43,975 nt of DNA from the NCBI GenBank assembly GCA_017546805.1, contig JAFYRT010000047.1:1-43975 (forward strand), written 5' to 3'. The notes below the pieces were generated by a model. The model saw nothing but the letters and a program-made list of their open reading frames with translations. It made no database searches and had not been told where the DNA came from. This document shows, in pieces, positions 36,191 through 43,975 of this stretch (position 1 is its first letter; each line of letters starts with the position of its first letter). The stretch is from Muribaculaceae bacterium. Its GTDB lineage: Bacteria; Bacteroidota; Bacteroidia; Bacteroidales; G3-4614. A program made the position numbers and the translations under genes.

Positions 36191-36808
36191 ATGATTCTAC
36201 CCGAACCTTCACTTCGCCGATTGCCCTGGTACTTGGCTCACGTTAAACTGCTAATGAATAGCGGCGTAGAGTTTGTATCGTCAACACAAATAGCATCGGC
36301 AACAAACGTAGACTCTTCACAGGTGGCAAAAGATTTGTCGCTATTGGATATTTCGGGGAAAACTCGTGTGGGATATGAAGTAAAATCGCTGGTTGAAGTA
36401 TTGGAAGACTTTTTAGGTTTTACAAAATGTCACAAAGCCTGCATATTTGGAGTAGGTAGTTTGGGAGGTGCGTTGATGACAGACAGCGGTTTGGAACAAT
36501 ATGGTCTAAAACTTGTTGCCGGGTTTGACATTAGAGAGGAAATTATTGGCAAAGAGATAAACGGCATACCTATATACCATACAAACGATTTTAAAAAAGT
36601 TCAAGAGCGAGAAAATATGGTAATTGGCATTATTACCGTTCCTGTTGAGAAAGCCCAAGAGAGTGCCGAAGAGATGGCAAACGGAGGAATTGGGGCTCTT
36701 TGGAATTTTACCCCGTATAAAATAAAAGTTGACGAAAACGTTGTTGTTCAAGAGACTTCGCTATATGCCCATTTAGCTGTGATGTTTAACCGATTGAACG
36801 AGAAATAG
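36191..36808 (+). CDS. rex: Redox-sensing transcriptional repressor Rex
   Basis: A 205-residue NADH/NAD-responsive repressor. The N-terminal winged helix is about 1-78 (LPWYLAHVKLLMNSG...SSTQIASATNVDSSQVAKDLS). The Rossmann fold starts with CIFGVGSLGGAL (GVGSLG at 87-92), and the C-terminal domain-swap helix ends in LAVMFNRLNEK. Rex normally represses fermentation and redox genes and is released by NADH. It opens a plus-strand run leading to the T9SS genes, with 28 bp to the next gene. Confidence 0.95.
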   Translation: MILPEPSLRRLPWYLAHVKLLMNSGVEFVSSTQIASATNVDSSQVAKDLSLLDISGKTRVGYEVKSLVEVLEDFLGFTKCHKACIFGVGSLGGALMTDSGLEQYGLKLVAGFDIREEIIGKEINGIPIYHTNDFKKVQERENMVIGIITVPVEKAQESAEEMANGGIGALWNFTPYKIKVDENVVVQETSLYAHLAVMFNRLNEK

Positions 36809-36836
36809 AATAATTTATTAAAGAATAATTACCGAA

Positions 36837-37448
36837 ATGAAGATATTTGCTGTTGGTTGGAACTACAACTCTCACAATAAAGAGATGGATAATACGTTAG
36901 TATTAAACGAACCTGTGATCTTTCTCAAACCTGAATCGTCTATTTTAAAGGACGGAAAACCATTTTTCTACCCCGATTGGTCATCGCAAATCGAGTATGA
37001 GGCAGAGATTGTGGTGCGCATTGACAGACTTGGAAAAAACATCCAATCCAAGTTTGCATACCGTTACTACAACTCATACACCATAGGCATCGACTTTACA
37101 GCCAGAGATTACCAAGCAAAGGCTCGTGCAAACGGCAATCCTTGGGATATAAGCAAAGGCTTTGACGGCTCGGCAGTTGTCGGAGAGTTCATCCCCACAA
37201 ACGGAGAGAAATTAGGAGAAAAAGAGTTTTATCTGAATATAAACGGCAATGAGGTGCAAAGAGGAAATAGCAAAGATATGATTTTCTCTATTGACGATAT
37301 TGTTGCATACGTAAGCAAATTCTACACTCTCAAAAAGGGAGATTTAATATACACAGGAACTCCTGCCGGTGTTGGAGGAGTTAAGATAGGCGACAGATTG
37401 GAAGGATTCATAGGTGAGGAGAAGTTACTCGATTTCTACGTCAGATAA
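36837..37448 (+). CDS. Fumarylacetoacetate hydrolase-family protein (acylpyruvase-like)
   Basis: A 203-residue FAH-fold hydrolase or decarboxylase. Predicted metal ligands are E55 and E57 (EYEAEIVVRI) and D86 (GIDFTARD), with K96 in QAKARANG nearby. The short length fits the YcgM/FAHD1 group, which acts on acylpyruvates or oxaloacetate. No aromatic degradation genes flank it on this strand. It is 30 bp before porU, probably co-transcribed by position rather than by shared function. Confidence 0.88.
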   Translation: MKIFAVGWNYNSHNKEMDNTLVLNEPVIFLKPESSILKDGKPFFYPDWSSQIEYEAEIVVRIDRLGKNIQSKFAYRYYNSYTIGIDFTARDYQAKARANGNPWDISKGFDGSAVVGEFIPTNGEKLGEKEFYLNINGNEVQRGNSKDMIFSIDDIVAYVSKFYTLKKGDLIYTGTPAGVGGVKIGDRLEGFIGEEKLLDFYVR

Positions 37449-37478
37449 TCGAAGTAATAAACCATACACCTTTATAAA

Positions 37479-40400
37479 ATGAGAATAAAACTTCTTAAAC
37501 ATATTGTAATTATTGTAGCGTTGATAACTACGCTACCCTTGTGGGCAACGACATCGTTGTGCAACAGATATGCGTCAACTTCAAAACTCGCATCAGGAAG
37601 ATGGGTCAAAATTGAAATTGGAGCAAGTGGCATCTATCAAATACCATACTCAACCCTGCAAAGTATGGGATTTGACCCCACCAAAGTTAAGGTATATGGT
37701 TACGGAGGAAATATGCTTCCCGAAAAATTCTCGGAGCCATACATTGACGATCTACCTGAAATTCCCATTTTAAGAGATAAAAACAGAATCCTCTTTTACG
37801 GAGAGGGTACTGTAAAATGGACAAATAACGGAAGAACATTTTCTCACAAACAAAACCCCTACGCTACATCGTCGTACTATTTCATATCACAAAACGACAG
37901 CCCTAACGTAGCCATGGAAGAGATATCCGACAACATAGAAGCATATGCCTCAGAGACTACAACTTTTGACGAATATGCTCTACACGAACGTGAATTGTGC
38001 AATGTTGGCAACATGGGACGCAACCTATATGGCGAGGACTTTATGTTCAATACCATACAAACCTTTAACTTTAACACCACAGGAGTTGTTGGCGAGATAA
38101 ACATGCAAATTGATTTTATAGCCAAAATGCAGACAAAGGGAACACTCCTCATCAAGCATAACGGTATAAATCTGACAAACGGAGAGAAAAACATCAATGC
38201 ATTTACAAATGCCGACGATTGGTATTACACAGCAGCAAAACTCACCACAATAAATAAAACATTCACAGCAAGCGGAGCCGAAACAATTACTCTGCAATTT
38301 TCGGGAGACGAGGTAAAGGTTGCCCGTTTGGATTATATCCGTTTGCAAATGGTTCGAAAACTTATGCTCTATAACGGAGCTGTTAAGTTCAGGGTTTTGT
38401 CCGCGTCTAATAATTATATAAGATACAACCTGAATACAAGCGGTTATTCATCGGTACAGATTTGGGATATAACCGAAATGCACAACCCCAAAAAGGTATT
38501 AGCCACAGCAACAGATAATTCACTCACTTTTACCCCTCAAACATTGGGTATTAGGGAGTACATCGCATTTGACACAAACAGTTCGTTTAACGAACCAACA
38601 ATTGTCGAGGAGGTTGCAAACCAAAATCTCCACGGATTGGAACGTGCCGATTTGGTTATTATCTGCCCACAACAATTCTATCAACAAGCAAAAAGATTGG
38701 CAGAGTTCCACCGCGACCACGACCAACTCTCATCTATTATAGTAAGACCCGAGTTGATATACAACGAGTTTTCTTCAGGAAAACCCGACGCAACAGCATA
38801 TCGCAGATTTATGAAGATGTTCTACGACCGTGCTGAATGTACGGGAGAGAAGGAGCTGTATCCTCGTTATCTGCTTCTTTTCGGAGACGGTTCATGCGAC
38901 AATCGCCACATCACATCAGAGTGGCAAGGATATAAATACCCATTCCTATTAACATTTCAATCTGAAAGCAGTATTGATGAGAGAAGCTCGTATGTTACCG
39001 ATGACTACTTCGCATTCTTAAAAGATAGCGATGGAGTGAATCTGCTTGCCGACAAACCCATGATAGGAGTTGGACGCTTCCCCGTTCGTACACTTTCAGA
39101 GGCCACCATAGCCGTGGACAAAGTGATATCTTACACAAACAACACCGATTACGGAATTTGGAAAAACAATCTATGTTTTGTGGCTGATGACGGAAACCAC
39201 TCAGGGCACATGAAGTTGGCAGAAGAGTTGATAAAGATTGTACGCAAAAACAATCCCGAGTTCTTTGAGAACAAGGTATATATTGACGCATACAATAAAG
39301 AGGGAAGTTCAAGCGGAGGAACATATCCTGACGCAAAGAAAGATATGATGAGATTCTTTGAAAACGGACAGTTGATTGTAAACTATGCAGGACATGGAAG
39401 TACAACAAGCTGGACAAAAGAGAAACTACTCACCATACAGGATATCAAAAAGCTATATCTTGACAAACTACCGTTCTTCATCACCGCGACATGTGATTTC
39501 AGCCGTTTCGACGCACCAACAACGTCGGCAGGAGAAGAGATGTTCCTCAACAACAAAGGAGGAGGAGTAGGACTTATTTCTACCACTCGCGTTGTATATA
39601 TGGACAAGAACGAAGCCTTTAACAAAGAACTTATTTCTCATATATTCTCACGCGATGACGAGGGCAAACGTTATCGTATGGGAGATGTTGTTAGAATGTC
39701 AAAAACTGCAGTTACCGAACACTACGGACAAGACCTTAATAAATTAAACTTTATTCTTCTTGCCGACCCTGCATTAAAACTTGCATTCCCGGAGTATCGC
39801 ATAAAAATTACCGAAATCAACGGTATTCCTGTAACAGGCGACCCTGATGATATTATTCTAAAAGCACGTTCTCAAGCTACGTTCAAGGGTATTATCCTAA
39901 CTCCATCTGGAGAGAAAGACGAAACATTTAACGGATACATACAACAACGTCTTTACGACTCAGAGAGAGAAATTACCACTCACGGAAACGACGAGGGAGG
40001 CGAACCTTATGTATTTAAAGTTAGAGACAGCAAACTATACGAAGGTAAAGATGAGGTCAAAAACGGAGAGTTTGAATTCTCGTTTAAACTCCCTAAAGAG
40101 CTAAACTATTCGAATGAGCCTGCACTTATGAACCTATACGCATATGATGCTTTTCAGAAAATAGAGGCACAAGGCTCGTCACAAGAGTTTGTGGTAAATG
40201 GCTACGATAACGAAGCAGAGATAGACGAAGATGGCCCTACAATAGAGTTTTTCTATCTAAACAACTCCGACTTCTCGTACGGAGCAACCATCAACGAAAC
40301 TCCTGTGTTTATTGCTCAAGTATATGATAAATCGGGAATAAGCGTATCTGGAATAGGATTGGGACACGATATGACAATTAAAATTGACGACAATCCCAAC

Positions 40401-40892
40401 ATGGAATATGTGATAAACGACTACTTTACTCCTGTATCGGGAGACTTTGGAAGAGGTGATGTTATATATCAAATTCCTGAAATTCCTGAGGGGGAACACA
40501 CTCTTACATTTAAAGTATGGGATACAGAAGGCAACTCTTCAGAAAAGAGAACATCTTTTGTTGTAAAGAGAGGTCTCGAACCAACCATATACCAACTTTA
40601 CACAACTCAAAACCCGGTAAGAGAAGAGGCTAAATTCTATCTCAATCACGACCGTCCCAATATGATTATGCAGGTAACCATTGCTGTATACGATTTATGG
40701 GGCAAAGAGCTATGGAGAAGCGAGAGTGAAGGGAAATCGGATATGTGGAAAACCGAACCTGTAGTATGGGACTTAACAGATGCCTCGGGCAAGAGAGTAC
40801 CTCCCGGCATATATATTTATAAGGCATATATATCTACAGAGAACAGCAAATCGGCAACCGATGCTAAAAAAATTGCCGTATTAGGGCAATAA
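37479..40892 (+). CDS. porU: T9SS sortase-like C25 peptidase PorU
   Basis: A 1137-residue protein with signal peptide 1-24 (cleaved near LWA-TTS). The gingipain-type caspase fold has predicted catalytic H639 (NYAGHGST) and C672 (TATCDFSRF). A C-terminal T9SS-type sorting domain occupies about the last 100 residues (LYTTQNPVREEAKF..., VAVYDLWGKE-like, PPGIYIYKA). In T9SS, PorU removes the C-terminal signal from cargo and joins the cargo to anionic lipopolysaccharide on the cell surface, in a complex with PorV. porV follows 65 bp downstream, which secures the identification. Confidence 0.95.
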   Translation: MRIKLLKHIVIIVALITTLPLWATTSLCNRYASTSKLASGRWVKIEIGASGIYQIPYSTLQSMGFDPTKVKVYGYGGNMLPEKFSEPYIDDLPEIPILRDKNRILFYGEGTVKWTNNGRTFSHKQNPYATSSYYFISQNDSPNVAMEEISDNIEAYASETTTFDEYALHERELCNVGNMGRNLYGEDFMFNTIQTFNFNTTGVVGEINMQIDFIAKMQTKGTLLIKHNGINLTNGEKNINAFTNADDWYYTAAKLTTINKTFTASGAETITLQFSGDEVKVARLDYIRLQMVRKLMLYNGAVKFRVLSASNNYIRYNLNTSGYSSVQIWDITEMHNPKKVLATATDNSLTFTPQTLGIREYIAFDTNSSFNEPTIVEEVANQNLHGLERADLVIICPQQFYQQAKRLAEFHRDHDQLSSIIVRPELIYNEFSSGKPDATAYRRFMKMFYDRAECTGEKELYPRYLLLFGDGSCDNRHITSEWQGYKYPFLLTFQSESSIDERSSYVTDDYFAFLKDSDGVNLLADKPMIGVGRFPVRTLSEATIAVDKVISYTNNTDYGIWKNNLCFVADDGNHSGHMKLAEELIKIVRKNNPEFFENKVYIDAYNKEGSSSGGTYPDAKKDMMRFFENGQLIVNYAGHGSTTSWTKEKLLTIQDIKKLYLDKLPFFITATCDFSRFDAPTTSAGEEMFLNNKGGGVGLISTTRVVYMDKNEAFNKELISHIFSRDDEGKRYRMGDVVRMSKTAVTEHYGQDLNKLNFILLADPALKLAFPEYRIKITEINGIPVTGDPDDIILKARSQATFKGIILTPSGEKDETFNGYIQQRLYDSEREITTHGNDEGGEPYVFKVRDSKLYEGKDEVKNGEFEFSFKLPKELNYSNEPALMNLYAYDAFQKIEAQGSSQEFVVNGYDNEAEIDEDGPTIEFFYLNNSDFSYGATINETPVFIAQVYDKSGISVSGIGLGHDMTIKIDDNPNMEYVINDYFTPVSGDFGRGDVIYQIPEIPEGEHTLTFKVWDTEGNSSEKRTSFVVKRGLEPTIYQLYTTQNPVREEAKFYLNHDRPNMIMQVTIAVYDLWGKELWRSESEGKSDMWKTEPVVWDLTDASGKRVPPGIYIYKAYISTENSKSATDAKKIAVLGQ

Positions 40893-40957
40893 AACAGATG
40901 TTTTAGAGTTTATTATATTGCAGAAATACAGTTTACAAACGCAACTAAATATTTAAT

Positions 40958-42169
40958 ATGAAATACAGAGTTATTATAATTACCATAATTTTATCGGCAC
41001 TATGTGGTTCAACATATGCGCAAAAGAGCCAATTCAACCCAATTACAACAGGTGTAACCTCACTTAACATCGCCCCAGATGCGAGAGGAGGAGGTTTGGG
41101 AGATTTGGGTGTTGCTTCAGATCCTGATGTTAACTCACAATTCTGGAACCCTGCAAAATATGCTTTCACTGAGAGTCGTGGAGGATTGGCAGTCTCATAC
41201 ACTCCATGGTTGAGAAAATTGGTAAACGACATTAACCTTGCATACGTTGCCGGATATTGGAAATTTGGTCGTTATGGCAATGATCCTCAAGCACTAAGTG
41301 CCACATTGAGATACTTCTCGTTGGGTTCAATCCAAACAACCGATGAGGGTGGAAATGTTTTGAGTTCGGTAAATCCATACGAAATGGCATTAGACCTTGG
41401 ATATTCTCGCAAACTTACCGGCAACTTCTCTATGGCTGTTGCTTTGCGTTTCATATACTCCGATTTAGGATACTCAACAGATGGCAGCAGTGATGTAAAA
41501 GGAGCTGCAGCTTTTGCTGCCGACATTGCCGGATACCAAACATTTTATCCTATAGTAGGTCGTAGCGAATGTCAATGGTCTTGGGGATTCAACATCTCGA
41601 ACATAGGAACAAAAGTTTCGTACGACGGAGGAGCCAACAACGCATATCTTCCCGCAAATCTACGTTTGGGTACAACATTTAAATTCCCCGTTGCAGACTA
41701 TCACACATTGGCTCTTAACTTGGATTTGAATAAACTTATGGTTCCCACAGCTCCTCGCCAACAAGACTATTTGGATGCCGAGGGCAACTACGACCAAAAG
41801 GCATATCAAGAGGCAACAGAAGATTACAACAACATGTCTTCTTTCAAAGGAATATTCAAATCGTTTAGCGATGCTCCCGGAGGATTCAAAGAGGAGTTGC
41901 AAGAGATTCAAGTATCTACAGGTTTGGAATACTCTTACAACCAACAATTCTTTGCCCGCGTGGGTTACTACTACGAAAACAAATATAAAGGAAACCGCCA
42001 ATACCTCACATTCGGAGCAGGATTCTCACTAAGCGTATTCACTCTTGATGCTGCATACGTACTTGCAACAGCACAAAGCAGTCCTTTGGACCAAACATTA
42101 CGCTTTACTCTCGGATTTGATATGGCAGGGCTTAAAGACCTTGTTGGAGGAGGCAGACGAAGAAGATAA
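40958..42169 (+). CDS. porV: T9SS outer-membrane protein PorV (LptO)
   Basis: A 403-residue FadL-like beta-barrel protein. The signal peptide is 1-21 (TYA-QKS). The start of the mature protein, NPITTGVTSLNIAPDARGGGLGDLG, is the PorV signature. A charged central insert (about 265-320) precedes the final strands, and the protein ends in a poly-Arg tail. PorV shuttles T9SS cargo from the translocon to the attachment complex and holds PorU at the surface. Confidence 0.95.
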   Translation: MKYRVIIITIILSALCGSTYAQKSQFNPITTGVTSLNIAPDARGGGLGDLGVASDPDVNSQFWNPAKYAFTESRGGLAVSYTPWLRKLVNDINLAYVAGYWKFGRYGNDPQALSATLRYFSLGSIQTTDEGGNVLSSVNPYEMALDLGYSRKLTGNFSMAVALRFIYSDLGYSTDGSSDVKGAAAFAADIAGYQTFYPIVGRSECQWSWGFNISNIGTKVSYDGGANNAYLPANLRLGTTFKFPVADYHTLALNLDLNKLMVPTAPRQQDYLDAEGNYDQKAYQEATEDYNNMSSFKGIFKSFSDAPGGFKEELQEIQVSTGLEYSYNQQFFARVGYYYENKYKGNRQYLTFGAGFSLSVFTLDAAYVLATAQSSPLDQTLRFTLGFDMAGLKDLVGGGRRRR

Positions 42170-42180
42170 ACTCATAAGGT

Positions 42181-42660
42181 ATGAAGATAAGAGTTGGGTT
42201 AGGCTACGATGTTCATCGTCTTGTTGAAGGCAGAGAACTATGGTTGGGTGGAGTAAAGATTGAGCATACCATGGGACTCGATGGTCACTCTGATGCAGAC
42301 GTTGCAATTCATGCGCTATGCGATGCAATATTGGGAGCAGCCGCACTCCGCGACATAGGCTACCACTTTCCTCCAAGCGACAATAAGTTTAAAGGAATAG
42401 ATAGCAAACTCCTTTTGGCTGAGGTGATAAAGATATTAAAAGGCAAGGGCTATAAAGTGGGAAATGCAGACATAACAATATGTGCCGAACGTCCAAAGAT
42501 AAACCCTCACATACCATCCATGATAAAAGTTCTTGCCCCAATAATGGAGGTTGAGGAGGATGAAGTATCAATAAAAGCCACCACTACCGAAAAACTTGGT
42601 TTTGTCGGCAAAGAAGAGGGTATCGCTGCTCACGCAGTAGTTCTTATTGAAAAGATATAG
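42181..42660 (+). CDS. ispF: 2-C-methyl-D-erythritol 2,4-cyclodiphosphate synthase
   Basis: A 159-residue trimeric enzyme of the MEP isoprenoid pathway. It turns CDP-methylerythritol 2-phosphate into the cyclic diphosphate with loss of CMP. Metal ligands D10 and H12 (YDVHRL) and H44 (AIHALCD) are in place, with the GHSDADV motif before them and ATTTEKLGF near the C-terminus. Only 11 bp from porV and 3 bp from the phosphatase gene, so part of the same transcript. Confidence 0.98.
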   Translation: MKIRVGLGYDVHRLVEGRELWLGGVKIEHTMGLDGHSDADVAIHALCDAILGAAALRDIGYHFPPSDNKFKGIDSKLLLAEVIKILKGKGYKVGNADITICAERPKINPHIPSMIKVLAPIMEVEEDEVSIKATTTEKLGFVGKEEGIAAHAVVLIEKI

Positions 42661-42663
42661 ATT

Positions 42664-43782
42664 ATGAAAACAAAAAACATATTTAATGCGCTATTGTCTT
42701 TGACAATAGCCTTTTTTGCATTTACACTTGTAGGTTGCCAAACAAAAGAGAACGAGGCAAAAGTAAAGAACATAATAATGCTTATTGGCGACGGAATGGG
42801 ACCGACACACATTCCTTCCCTTATGCTTGAGGAGCAATATGTCCCTACTAACTTTCAACGTGCCAAACGAGCAGCTTTTGTAACAACTTATTCAAGCAAC
42901 AATCGTGTAACCGACTCTGCTGCCGCAGGAACAGCCCTTGCATGCGGAGAGAAGACAAACAACAGCGTTATAGGCTTGAACGCACAAGGCGACACCATAT
43001 ACTCAAACCTAACACTTGCCAAAAGTTTAGGCTTGGCAACTGCATTAGTTGTAAGCTGCGATATTACCCATGCTACTCCTGCTGCATTTTATGCTCATGC
43101 CACTCACCGAGAGGAGAGAGAGTCTATTGCAACATGGTTACCTAAATCGGGAGCAGATGTTATATTTGGCGGAGGATTAAGTGCATTCACTCAACGTAGC
43201 GACAATGCCAACCTGATGGAAGAATTTAGCAACAATAACTACATTATAGCATCTACAATAAATGAGATTGATTCTATTAAAGAGGGCAAAGTTATAGGAT
43301 TATTTGCAGAGAAGCACCTACCAAGCATGATAAACGGGCGAGATGATGCACTACCAAAGGCCACAGCAAAAGCATTGGAGATATTGACAAATAACTGCAA
43401 AGAAAAAGGTTGCGGATTTTTTATGATGGTAGAGGGTTCGCAAATAGACTTTGAATCGCACGCCAACAATGCAAAAGGCATATATGCCGAAATGAAAGAT
43501 TTTGACGCAGTTGTAGGCATTGCATTTGATTATGCCGACACCCATCCTGGAACTCTCGTAGTTGTATGTGCCGACCACGATACAGGAGGCATGTCAATAC
43601 CCTCTTGCAAAACCGATTTCACTCTTGGCGAAAGTGGTGTTGAATATAACTTCGGCAGTACAAGCCACACTGCTACAATGACCCCTGCCCTATTCTACGG
43701 CACAGGCGCCGACAGTTTTGGTGCAATTATTGACAACACCGATATCGCTAAAAAAATCAGAGAACTGTTAGATAAAAACTAA
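42664..43782 (+). CDS. Alkaline phosphatase, lipoprotein
   Basis: A 372-residue PF00245-type alkaline phosphatase. A lipobox LVGC puts the lipid-bearing cysteine at C25, so the enzyme is exported and membrane-anchored. Active-site features are IGDGMG (D43), the nucleophile S85 in VTDSAAAGTA, EGSQIDFESHANN, CADHDTGG and TSHTATMTPALFY. It cleaves phosphate monoesters outside the cytosol for phosphate supply. It ends the rex-to-phosphatase run and is followed by a strong terminator. No Pho-type operator was recognised. Confidence 0.95.
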   Translation: MKTKNIFNALLSLTIAFFAFTLVGCQTKENEAKVKNIIMLIGDGMGPTHIPSLMLEEQYVPTNFQRAKRAAFVTTYSSNNRVTDSAAAGTALACGEKTNNSVIGLNAQGDTIYSNLTLAKSLGLATALVVSCDITHATPAAFYAHATHREERESIATWLPKSGADVIFGGGLSAFTQRSDNANLMEEFSNNNYIIASTINEIDSIKEGKVIGLFAEKHLPSMINGRDDALPKATAKALEILTNNCKEKGCGFFMMVEGSQIDFESHANNAKGIYAEMKDFDAVVGIAFDYADTHPGTLVVVCADHDTGGMSIPSCKTDFTLGESGVEYNFGSTSHTATMTPALFYGTGADSFGAIIDNTDIAKKIRELLDKN

Positions 43783-43796
43783 TATTGCTGACAAAC

Positions 43797-43840
43797 AAAA
43801 AATAACCGCCAATAGAAATTCCTATCGGCGGTTATTTTTT
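43797..43840 (+). terminator. Bidirectional rho-independent terminator after the phosphatase gene
   Basis: ATAACCGCC-A-ATAG pairs with CTAT-C-GGCGGTTAT over 13 of 14 positions around a 6-nt loop, with six A residues before and six T residues after. It can terminate on both strands and lies 15 bp after the stop codon. Confidence 0.9.
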
Positions 43841-43923
43841 ATTGCTGTCCGATAAAAATCAAAAAGAGAAATAAAGACGTATTTGAGTCAGAGTAATATT
43901 AAAAAATTAATCGCACCATTATA

Positions 43924-43972
43924 AAACAGAGTGAAAGCCCTGAAGTTTGCAGAAATAGGGCGAGGACTGTTT
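43924..43972. other. Possible two-stem structured element at the window end
   Basis: AAACAG pairs with CTGTTT as an outer stem. GCCCT pairs with AGGGC as an inner stem, with an asymmetric purine-rich internal loop (AGTGAAA and GAGGA) and a 15-nt apical loop. Stems are short and the window ends here. It may be a terminator, repeat or RNA leader of a gene beyond the edge. No known family recognised. The rest of 43841-43975 is AT-rich without a supported gene. Confidence 0.3.
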
Positions 43973-43975
43973 GAG

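Overview
The window is a chromosomal segment of a Bacteroidales bacterium, probably anaerobic and gut- or oral-associated. RpoB, RpoC and EF-Tu read like Bacteroidales orthologues. Recognisable promoters follow the Bacteroidetes pattern TTTG-18 bp-TAnnTTTG. Almost no gene has a Shine-Dalgarno sequence. Type IX secretion (T9SS) genes are present (porU, porV and a large cargo protein), which argues against most Bacteroides and for a T9SS-bearing family. I cannot name a genus.

Layout. (1) About 0.2-6.4 kb, minus strand: an aryl-keto-acid operon in the order omega-amidase-like nitrilase, iorA, iorB, PLP aminotransferase, paaK, double-ACT protein. The first three genes are joined by 4-bp ATGA overlaps. 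(2) 6.7-14.1 kb, minus: one 2483-residue secreted adhesin-like protein with a T9SS C-terminal signal, leucine-rich repeats, InlB-type B repeats and GEVED-like modules, with its own promoter region and terminator. (3) 14.5-27.5 kb, minus: the core expression operon, reading tRNA-Tyr, tRNA-Gly, tRNA-Thr, tuf, tRNA-Trp, secE, nusG, rplK, rplA, rplJ, rplL, rpoB, rpoC, from a well-formed promoter followed at once by a 5' leader hairpin. (4) 27.6-29.1 kb, minus: rpsU, xerC-type recombinase, raiA/hpf. (5) 29.3-32.4 kb, plus: aminopeptidase P, gamma-carbonic-anhydrase-like protein, radC. (6) 32.4-36.0 kb, minus: yciH (SUI1) and an AddA-like helicase-nuclease. (7) 36.2-43.8 kb, plus: rex, FAH-family hydrolase, porU, porV, ispF, alkaline phosphatase lipoprotein, closed by a strong terminator.

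How the parts fit. The core operon makes RNA polymerase, ribosomal stalk and L1/L11 proteins, EF-Tu and SecE/NusG. SecE serves export across the inner membrane, PorU/PorV process and anchor T9SS cargo at the surface, and the giant protein is an obvious cargo. The aryl operon can interconvert arylacetate, arylacetyl-CoA, arylpyruvate and aromatic amino acid. The omega-amidase suggests a glutamine-driven, amino-acid-forming direction.

Most unusual signals: strong Shine-Dalgarno sequences on only two genes, xerC and raiA, both directly downstream of rpsU (bS21, the protein that helps hide the anti-SD in Bacteroidia); a hairpin that presents the xerC Shine-Dalgarno; an IorA lacking the C-terminal ferredoxin domain; an InlB repeat split by an inserted domain; a 15-bp coding minisatellite; and intergenic 7-bp repeats that place stop codons in all six frames next to gene ends.
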